Below, piece by piece: positions 57,101 through 64,000 of a stretch of 64,000 bases of DNA (positions are counted from its first letter, which is position 1; every line of letters starts with the position of its first letter). The notes under the pieces are model-generated. The model was not told the DNA's origin. It ran no database searches and saw only the letters and a program-made list of their open reading frames with translations. Source of the DNA: Cladorhizidae sp. MBARI D1340-BT2 (taxonomy: Eukaryota; Porifera; Demospongiae; Poecilosclerida; Cladorhizidae); contig JAQNBH010000012.1 in the NCBI GenBank assembly GCA_028752905.1, positions 26,731,816 to 26,795,815 on the forward strand, in the 5' to 3' direction. Position numbers and translations under genes: made by a program.

Positions 57101-57269
57101 TATACCTAATGAAGCATTTTTAGTATCAAAAGAGAGCACACAGAGAGACCTATCTTTTGAGCTATATATCAAGTCCATACCATGAAGTTTGCAGAATTGA
57201 TGGAGCTCTAAAGTTGTAACCACGGGTAAAAAAATAAAAATAAAAAAATTTAGAATCGTCCCCCCTTAA

Positions 57270-58054
57270 AAGGTATGAATGACATGAATTAGACTTTTTT
57301 TTTGCAAAAACCTTCACAAATATAATCAAATATTTCAATGACCTGGCCAGGGACCACCCAGTCCACTAGAAGCGATAATTAATCCCTAACAGGATGTACC
57401 AATTTTGTGATGAAGATCAAGTGAGTTCAGTTTTTGCAGCATTGCTGACGACCCAAATCTGGATGATATTTAAGGTTGTGTCATTAGCCATTACTAGTAC
57501 CTAGATCGTCTAATATGACTCAGAAACCTCCAAATACTTCCGGAGTGGCTCCCCTCTCTGACTCTCCTCCCATGCTCCATGCAATCAGGAGCTTATGGCT
57601 CCCCTAGGCTCTAAGTAAATACAGAACTTGATTAACCTGAGCTTAAGGAGTATATTGATTTAGAGCAACATATACATATGTGTGCTAAAAAATTTGGGGG
57701 GAAATTAAATGGAAAAAGTGAACAGAAGAGCTAAGAAGCAAGGGTTGCTGGGGTATAGTTAGTTATGCCAGAAAATTGGTGCCGAGTCTGATGGGTAATG
57801 TTTTATGGAAGACATGGACCACACCATCGAAACCATGCATATAGATAATGGGCCTATGAACCAGGCAGTAGACACAACCTGCTGCTGAGGCTAGCCTACC
57901 TAAAGTGCACAGAACTGTTGTCGGTGTGGTGAAGGAGCTCCAAGATTATAATCACTGGTGGTTTACTTTAGAGGATGTTGTGTGGTTTAAGCTGCTAGTG
58001 AGTAGACCTATCAATTGTCTGGTTGGACTGGTCTTGGCAGTCTAGGTCGGCATA
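57270..58054. other. no recognised gene
   Basis: No domain or repeat is evident. Confidence 0.4.
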
Positions 58055-58625
58055 TGTGGTAGCATGGTCTGAATTGGTTTGAACCACATTTCAAAATGTT
58101 GCACGCTTAAAACAAGATCAATAGCAATCCATCAACTCAATCTCACTTTGGCAGCTTCTTGGCCTAAAGGGTGGTGTGGATGTTACTGGATCCAAAAATA
58201 CTTGGAAGCGTTTCCGGCCGAGTTAGTAAGAACAAACCTTAAATGCCATAAAATCAGTGAAAGTTGTCTTCAAGGTTCTATTGCTGTTCTTTCCCTCAAG
58301 TAACTTGAATACAATAGGTCCATTCATGACAATTTCTGTGTAGAAGATGCTAAATGTCCAGTAACTTGCCATGACTAATCTGTTTCTCAGTTATGATGGT
58401 GGGTAAAGATTATCATGGATGTAAGGATCATTGACTCAATGTAGTTAGCTCAAATGCTGTATTGTAAGCAGAGTCAGGGACTGCTCAGTTGATCTACTCA
58501 CTATCATGTTCTTCTAAGAAACGAAACAGTGAGTAGAATAGCTTCTGCCAGTTTTCTTTGTGGAGTTGACAATAACAACAAATAAATAACAACAACAAGA
58601 TGTGGTATTTTCTGGCTTGTATAGA
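58055..58625. repeat. direct segmental duplication, copy A
   Basis: Shares GAATTGGTTTGAACCACATT, GGATGTTACTGGATCCA and AACTGCTCAGTTGATCTA-like runs, in the same order, with 59820-60280. The Tigger-like element lies between the two copies. Confidence 0.85.
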
Positions 58626-58836
58626 TACAGTAGACCCTCGCTAATCCGGACCCCGTTAATCCGAAACCTCGCTAATCCGAACTACGAACTGCAAAAAAAA
58701 AAAATAATAAAAAATAATAAAAAATTTTAAAAAAAATTAATTTTTAAAAAAAATTAAAAAATGGGGGAAAATGCGTGCCATTATTGAACCTCGTTCGGAC
58801 CTACCACGAGCCTGTCATACGATGCAGCTGCAGTGA

Positions 58837-59625
58837 TATGGAGAAGAAAAGAGCACACAAGAGCCTTACCATCAGGAGAAGGTCGAGATCCTGGATACAC
58901 CTCTCTAATAAGACCTCACCTTGAATACTGTTCTTTTCTATGGGACCCACAATCTGCGCACCTCTCCATGTCTATCCAAAAAATACAATTCTTTGCATGC
59001 AAAATTTGTTCTAAAGACTGGTCCTCTGTCTTACGTTCTAATCTAAAACTCCCTACACTCTCCTCTCGTCGTCTCAACTCTAAACTCGTACTTCTCTTTA
59101 TAATTACATTGACTTTCCAACCTCACTGCCTTGCACATCAGCCTCCTCCACCTTACAACATTAGATCATACCACCCCCTCAACCTTACTTTCATTTTCCC
59201 TCGTACTCAGTCTTTTAATGTATCTTTTTTCCCTTCTGTCATTCGTAAGTGGAATGCTCTTCCGAACAATATTAAGGAATCCCGTTCTCTTAGCTTATTT
59301 AAACATTACATACAAACAATTTCATAACATTCATAATGTATTTCATGTGTTGTGTGTATTGTGTGCTCTTTGCATTAGCCAGTGGCTATTGAGCATGTTT
59401 TTGGAAGGGGAAAAAAAAATTATAAAAAAGAAAGTCGAGATCCTGGACCAGCTCGGGAAGAAAAGCTACAAGTTACTATCTGAACAGTATGGAGTTGGAG
59501 TCTCAACTATCTCAGACATAAACAAGAAGGGCAGCGAGTTGTGAGGATGCAAAAGGAAGATGACTGAGATGGGATTCCGGAGATCTGCTAAAAGAATGAG
59601 GACGGGAAGGGATCATAATGATTAA
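58837..59625 (+). pseudogene. Tigger transposase N-terminus (CENP-B/psq helix-turn-helix), split
   Basis: Before the LINE: MEKKRAHKSLTI with a frame change. After it: KKKVEILDQLGKKSYKLLSE and QYGVGVSTISDINKKGSEL to a stop at 59542, then (past the stop) RKMTEMGFRRSAKRMR. This is the helix-turn-helix of Tigger/CENP-B proteins (KxxILxxLxxGxxxxxLAxxYGVGxSTISDIKK). The catalytic DDE domain is absent. The plus frame 58833-59327 is a chimera that starts in Tigger and continues in the LINE. Confidence 0.8.
58882..59447 (+). mobile_element. 5'-truncated LINE insertion (C-terminal RT tail) with 14-bp TSD
   Basis: GTCGAGATCCTGGA occurs at 58882-58895 and 59434-59447, and the insert is 58896-59433. It encodes LIRPHLEYCSFLWDPQSAHL, KIQFFACKICSKDW, LPTLSSRRLNSKLVLLF and FFPSVIRKWNALPNNIKESR, ending at a stop (59327). 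This is the CR1/jockey-type post-RT tail (RPxLEYxxxVWxP...RKWNxLPxxI). An A-rich tail precedes the second TSD. Removing the insert rejoins the Tigger helix-turn-helix. Confidence 0.87.
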
Positions 59626-59817
59626 AAATAACTTGCACTCCCACCACCCAATCAGTATTCAACCCACACCTGCAAAAAATAAACCAATTCAGAGTTCAAT
59701 ATAATGATACTCATAAATTTCACTAATCCGAAAATTTCACTAATCCGAACTGCTCAGATCCCCAGGCTATTCGGATTAGTGAGGGTCTACTGTACAACAA
59801 AACGCTGGTCTCATGGA

Positions 59818-60290
59818 ATTTGTGGTAGCATGCTCTGAATTGGTTTGAACCACATTTCAAAATGCCGCACACTTAAAACAGATTTTTAAAAAATCCACAG
59901 CTAACTCCTTTTGGTAGCTTCTTGGCCTAAATGGTGGTTTGGATGTTACTGGATCCATAAATACTTGCAGCAGCAATTCTGGCTGAGTTAGTAAACCAAC
60001 AAACCTAAAATGCTGTAAAAACAAGAAGATTTGTCTTTAAGGTTCTAAGTTCCTCTATCTCTGTTCTTTCCATCAGGTATCAATTAACTTCCACACAATA
60101 GGTCAAATTTTATCCATAGTGGGTAAGGATGGTCATGAATGCAAGGATCGTCAACTCAATGTAGCTAGCACACATGCTTTATTGTAAGCAGAACTAGGAA
60201 CTGCTCAGTTGATCTATTCACCACTTTAGAAAAAGTGAAGTAGAATAGATGTTTGGTTTATGGAGTTGAAGATGTGGTATTTGCAGACTT
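59818..60290. repeat. direct segmental duplication, copy B
   Basis: Diverged second copy of 58055-58625. Both end in a GATGTGGTATTT-containing run. Confidence 0.85.
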
Positions 60291-60349
60291 GGAACTATAG
60301 AGTATAGCAAGAAGAAGAAAGTTAAAGGAAATTAAGAAAGACAGTCCTA

Positions 60350-60640
60350 TGCTGAAGTCACACTTCACAGAACTTGAACTTGGACACTGATGATACCGGG
60401 CTAGTGTGGCTCTCAGCAGGGGCAGTGCTAATGCCATCATAACAGGGGCCATCAGCCCCCAACAGAAGGTCCAGAGGACTGAATGGAGCTGCTCTGGCAG
60501 TATTTGCAGCTTTCTGAGCCATATTAACATGATTTTGGAGCAGCATATGTGTTGCATTGTCAGCAATGCTAATGTCTTGATTTTCATCACAAAATCAAAA
60601 TCAGCCCATCCTGTGACGGAATAATTATAATTTTTTCACA
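60350..60640 (-). pseudogene. protein-like minus-strand segment, possibly an exon, family unknown
   Basis: The minus strand reads ENQDISIADNATHMLLQNHV then NMAQKAANTARAAPFSPLDL and SSVSKFKFCEV before a stop. Composition and continuity look like real protein. TTATTCCGTCACAG before GATGGGC would be a good splice acceptor, but a frame change near 60595 is needed to enter this reading. I do not recognise the family. It may be a transposon N-terminus or a host exon remnant. Confidence 0.3.
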
Positions 60641-61019
60641 ATGATAAGCCCTGACGGAAGGTCCAGGCCTCCCCCATGGGGGTCCTGAAGGCTTTTTGTT
60701 GTGGAATGGAAGAAGAGTGGAGGTATCCCACAAGTTTGAACAAAACTTCCATAGCACAACACACCACATGTCCAGTTGACTTCAAGTAGCTTCCCAGCAG
60801 TCACGTGTTTAGCTAAAACAAAGGTGCTGGCAGTTGTGCATGACTCTATAGTGCCTCCTTCAACAACCACCAAATTGTTACATAATTTTACTGAATGAGA
60901 ATGGAATACAGCATTGGCAGAATTGTATTTTCTACTAACTACAAATTTAAGTATTTTATATAGTGAAAATGAATCTATTTCTATTATAGTAGTTGAGTCA
61001 TATGATCCAATCCACTGAA

Positions 61020-61790
61020 GTAGGACCTGTCCCGATTAATAAGTTGTTGTTTGACTGTGTTGGTGCTGTTCCTCCAAGTAATAAGCCTGGAGGTGGCAGT
61101 GATGGTGATAAAACCTTAAATGAGTTCTAATTTTTAGATCACACACCGGCTTTTACCAGTGATCCTGTTCACAGATCTGTGGGCATTAATTTATACTATT
61201 TAGGACTGGAGCTGTCCGGCTGCTGGGTCTCAAATCATTGTGTTAAACTAGACCCATCACTGTCTGACAGATCATGGATCACGTGCATTTCATGTGAAAC
61301 ATGTTGCCAGTGAGTTATTGTGTCCGTGTTTTCATTTGCCCCTGAAGACCGAGCCTTCAATTAAAATGTTTGCCCCCCAAAAATTGATTTAAGAGATAAG
61401 TCATCGGTACAAGTCAACTTTCATATCGCAGCTGCCAGAATGGAAAGGTTGCTAGTTAATCGCTGATGCAGAAATAGAAAATACAAAGCATACAAATGAT
61501 GCATCAGAAGAAATTGAGTGTAGAGAATTATATGAGGCGTAACTGGATTAGCTGCATTTTCCTTCATACACTGGAGTAGTTGAGCCACAAGATCTGAGCC
61601 ACTGAAGAAGTAGGTTTATTGATTATTAATAATTTATTTAAGACATATTGTTTTGACTATGTTGGTCTGAGTGATCAGCCTGGTCGTGGCAGTGATGGTG
61701 AGAAAGCCTTTAACTAGTGCTAGTTTTCAGATCGCACACCAACTTGTCATGTCCAGGCAGTGATCCCCGTTCATAAATCCTGGCTGGGTA
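61020..61790. repeat. diverged direct duplication (about 61020-61200 and 61580-61790)
   Basis: Both copies contain, in order, a CCACTGAAG run, GGTGGCAGTGATGGTGA or CGTGGCAGTGATGGTGA, AATTTTTAGATC or GTTTTCAGATC, CACACC and CAGTGATCC. No protein family is recognised. Confidence 0.55.
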
Positions 61791-62094
61791 TAGCAATAGG
61801 GCTGTGTTTTTTAAATTTATTTCACAAATGACAAAAACTTGGGATAATATTTCTATTACAAGAGGGTGTGGTCATCCAGGTGAGATAGTGGGTGTCTATA
61901 CAAACACTTCATTTTGGGTTAGGGCTCGGGGCAAGAAGCAAAGGGTACCACTCCTCTTGCCTGAGTTATGTCATGGAACATTGAAGGGTGTGATCTACAT
62001 GTGGGTTGGGATAGGAGGGAGATGGAACTATGTGTAAAAGAATGTGTGCCGGTGAGAGCTAAATGTAGAATGTTTTTAATTGTAAGAACTAATG
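61791..62094. other. no recognised gene
   Basis: The 77-codon plus frame 61804-62037 has no motif I know. Confidence 0.35.
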
Positions 62095-62450
62095 GGAATA
62101 GTGTGTATATGAGTTGACATGTTGGAGTTAGTGTGTGTATGATTGAGTTTGTGGGTAGAGGGGGTATGAATTGGGTGGTGTGTGTATGAGTTTGAGAGTG
62201 GTGTGGGGTATGAATTAGCTTTGTGGGCATGGATTGTGGTTGGGCATGGTGTATGTATTAGTTGGAGTTGAGGTCTAGTGGGGTAGTGGGGTGTGTATAT
62301 ATGAGTTTGGGTGATGTGTGAGTTGGTTGGGATGGTGGTGTGGGGTGTATATGAGTTAGGCTGATTGGGTGGTATGTGAATTTTGGGTGGTGTGTATGAG
62401 TGAGTTGGTTGGGATGGTGGGTGTGGTGTGTTTATGGGATCAGATGGTGG
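62095..62450. repeat. GT-rich degenerate minisatellite
   Basis: Repeats of GTGTGTATGAGTTGGG-like units of irregular length. The minus-strand His/Thr/Pro-rich open frame (61919-62230) is a by-product. Confidence 0.8.
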
Positions 62451-62541
62451 AGGCTAGGTGTGGTAAGTATCCTGTGGGAGTTTGATGTGTAGTTGTACTT
62501 AGTGGTGTTACTAGTATAGTCAGAGTTTAATTTAAGGGCGT

Positions 62542-62558
62542 GGGGGGGGGGGGGGGGG
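62542..62558. repeat. poly-G tract of 17
   Basis: Uninterrupted run of G, next to GGGCAGTTGCCCCC, in what is probably the terminal region of the hAT element that follows. Confidence 0.95.
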
Positions 62559-62689
62559 TTGGTGGGCAGTTGCCCCCTCTTGGAACCCTTTTGCCCCCAC
62601 TTGGAAATTGTATCATTATTGATGTTGATAAGAGCTTGATAAAGTGCATGAGCAGTGAGAGTATGCATATGTAATGAGATAAGAGTCTG

Positions 62690-64000
62690 AATGAGAGTTT
62701 ATACAGCAATCCGTCTACCTTTTCTACTCCACACGTCAACAATTTCTTCCAAATCATTATCAGTGAGTTTTTGGGGAGATTCAATGACAATTTTCATTAA
62801 GTTGGACTGGCTAAGTTCAGGCTTACGAAGGCGATTCTTTATTAATTTCACATCTGAGAAACTTCGTTCCGCTGATGCTGTAGAAATGGGAATAGACAAG
62901 CATATGGTTGCCAGTTTATGTAGATTGGGGAATAATGCTATAAGCATGTCATTGGTGAGTAATTCCTTCAGTTGCATGGGTGTATCATCTTTTGGCTGCT
63001 TAATAAGGAGCTGATGATCCATTTTCCACTCTGTGCTGAGGTCAGAAGAGACAATGGCTTCCTTCTCAAATCAGATCCTTCCAATGATTTAGCTGGTAAA
63101 TCTCTCCCAAACTGTCCAATGAGAGTTTGAATTGAACTGTCTCCATATAAAGGTAGCTCATGAGTAGAGTGGCTGGGCACTTTCTTCGGATCAAAAATAC
63201 TGAATGCTGATAACACATATTTTGAGGAGGATCTAAACCGGCTGGATATGTTATCTTTGATGAGTCTGATAAAAGGCTTGCCCACTCTTTCTTGAAAAGA
63301 GCATACATCTAAATGAGTGACTTGCTGTTTCTGCTTTTAACTCTTCTCTTGCATCTTGTAGCTGTAAAATCCAATTTACTGAAGGCAGTATAGCATCATC
63401 AAGTGAATTAAGAGTAGCATCGACTAGACTAGAAATAAGGGAGAGGTCCAGGTGATTTGTCTGTAAGGCACTGCTAAGTTTTGCCACTTGAGGAAGAATG
63501 TAGTCAAGTAGGTACATTGCTGCTATTGTGGAGTGACTAGAAAGGGCTTTATTTAGTCCAAGAGTTTCTGGTTCATGTGATGTTTCATGTATATTTTCAA
63601 GAGCAAGAACTATTGAGCTGAAATAGCATTTACTGCTTTGACACAACGCTCATGTGCAAGCCAGCGTGTGTTTGACAGTTTCACAATCTTGAGCTCTGGA
63701 AGATCTAGTACTTTCTGAATCTCCTTTAATGACTCTGCACGTTATGGAATGAAAGAACTTCCATAACGTCATCAGAGTAGTGTCGACGTGTTTGATACTT
63801 GGTATAGCATTAGCAGCTTGTACAGAAGCCAGTTGAAGGACATGACAGACAGGGGACAAGTGAATGAGGTGAGAGCTCTTTCAACCTTCTTTGAACTCCT
63901 GTTTTGTCACCAGAGAAAGTAGCAGCTCCATCAAATCCAATTCCTACAAGCCTTCACAACTGAATGTTCTTTTCCTTGCAGTACTCCACTGAAGCAGAAT
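62690..64000 (-). pseudogene. hAT transposase (ZNF862-like), C-terminal part, runs off the window
   Basis: The minus strand from the window edge reads QLASVQAANAIPSIKHVDTT and LMTLWKFFHSI (63780-63850), then AAMYLLDYILPQVAKLSSAL and LDLSLISSLVDATLNSLDDA (63380-63520), SSKYVLSAFSIFDPKKVP, and the dimerisation domain CLSIPISTASAERSFSDVKL followed by IKNRLRKPELSQSNLMKIVI (62740-62900). This follows hAT transposases of the ZNF862 / C17orf113-like type (CxAHRLxLAxxxA...FxxxLxxL...PVSTAxxERxFSxxKxIKxRLR). Three frameshifts or more separate the blocks. The 5' part lies beyond 64000. The G-rich sequence at 62527-62600 is probably its 3' terminal region. Confidence 0.85.

Larger units (their letters stand above)
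55607..57269. mobile_element. palindromic (foldback) element flanked by TTAA, carrying a LINE insertion
   Basis: Element ends GGGGGGACGAT (from 55611) and ATCGTCCCCCC (to 57265) are inverted and flanked by TTAA on both sides (55607-55610 and 57266-57269). The left arm (55611 to about 55970) and right arm (about 55973 to 57265, minus a 922-bp LINE) are inverted copies of each other. They meet at the hairpin GGGCGTTGAAAAATCAACGCCC. TTAA targets are used by piggyBac and Kolobok elements. No transposase is encoded, so the element is non-autonomous. Related half copies lie at 22645-23077 and 43828-44190. Confidence 0.88.
58626..59794. mobile_element. Tigger/pogo-like DNA transposon with TA target, interrupted by a LINE
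   Basis: The element runs 58628-59792 between TA dinucleotides. Left end CAGTAGACCCTCGCTAATCC and the reverse complement of the right end CAGTAGACCCTCACTAATCC differ at one base. CTAATCCGAA-like motifs repeat inside both ends, as in known Tigger termini. The interior has only the N-terminal DNA-binding part of a transposase, split by a 538-bp LINE. It is therefore a non-autonomous derivative. Confidence 0.9.

Noticed and set aside
56303..57109. Plus-strand Arg/Ala-rich frames in the GC-rich segment
   Set aside because: Shadows of the LINE polyprotein, which shows the conserved motifs on the minus strand.
61919..62230. His/Thr/Pro-rich minus-strand frame
   Set aside because: Lies over GT-rich degenerate repeats; composition only.
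1..64000. tRNA or rRNA genes
   Set aside because: I scanned by eye for tRNA B-box-like GGTTCGAATCC sequences and rRNA cores and saw none convincing; a dedicated scan would be decisive.

Overview
This window looks like eukaryotic, animal-type DNA dominated by transposable elements and tandem repeats. It is AT-rich overall. Several genes contain very short GT-AG introns (52-62 bp in a Merlin transposase, 137 bp in a piggyBac transposase), there are no operons or ribosome-binding sites, and long stretches have no coding potential. The mix of Merlin/ISXO2-like, piggyBac, several hAT lineages, Tigger/pogo, CR1/jockey-like LINEs and Ty3/gypsy elements, plus very short introns and a ZU5-like exon, suggests an invertebrate metazoan. 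A demosponge is my best guess. That is inference from style, not proof.

Layout. 0.6-2.1 kb: decayed LINE copies. 2.2-2.5 kb: a possible integrase scrap. 3.7-7.4 kb (minus): a broken CR1/jockey-like LINE, endonuclease and reverse transcriptase (RT). 9.2-9.6 kb (minus): a gypsy integrase scrap. 10.1-10.6 kb: a 55-bp minisatellite abutting a 955-bp hAT element with perfect terminal inverted repeats (TIRs) and an 8-bp target-site duplication (TSD). 12.1-15.6 kb: a gypsy gag-protease and RT split by a 1.9-kb array of 22-bp units. 16.9-21.7 kb (minus): three decayed exons of a puromycin-sensitive-aminopeptidase-like host gene, separated by repeats. 22.6-23.1 kb: a copy of a foldback family. 23.66-27.91 kb (minus): an LTR retrotransposon with integrase upstream of RT (Gmr1-like order). 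29.2-30.5 kb (minus): a hAT transposase. 32.9-33.7 kb: a LINE RT. 34.6-35.0 kb (minus): a ZU5-like exon.

37.7-40.6 kb: a piggyBac transposase interrupted by a 33-bp array. 41.3-42.1 kb (minus): a Merlin transposase with three micro-introns. 43.8-44.2 kb: a foldback half copy. 45.8-49.3 kb (minus): a hAT transposase whose own codons have been amplified into two minisatellites. 50.2-55.0 kb: a 4.8-kb non-autonomous hAT element filled by a 3.6-kb array of 47-bp units with a 1,465-bp higher-order repeat. 55.6-57.3 kb: a palindromic TTAA-flanked element carrying a GC-rich truncated LINE. 58.1-60.3 kb: a duplicated segment with a Tigger-like element between the copies, itself hit by a LINE. 62.5-64.0 kb (minus): another hAT transposase running off the end.

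Almost every coding region is broken by stops, frameshifts or arrays, so the window is best read as a transposon graveyard with two host-gene remnants. Two features stand out: the integrase-before-RT retrotransposon, and the repeated birth of minisatellites inside transposons. I found no convincing wholly new gene system, and no rRNA, tRNA or CRISPR array.
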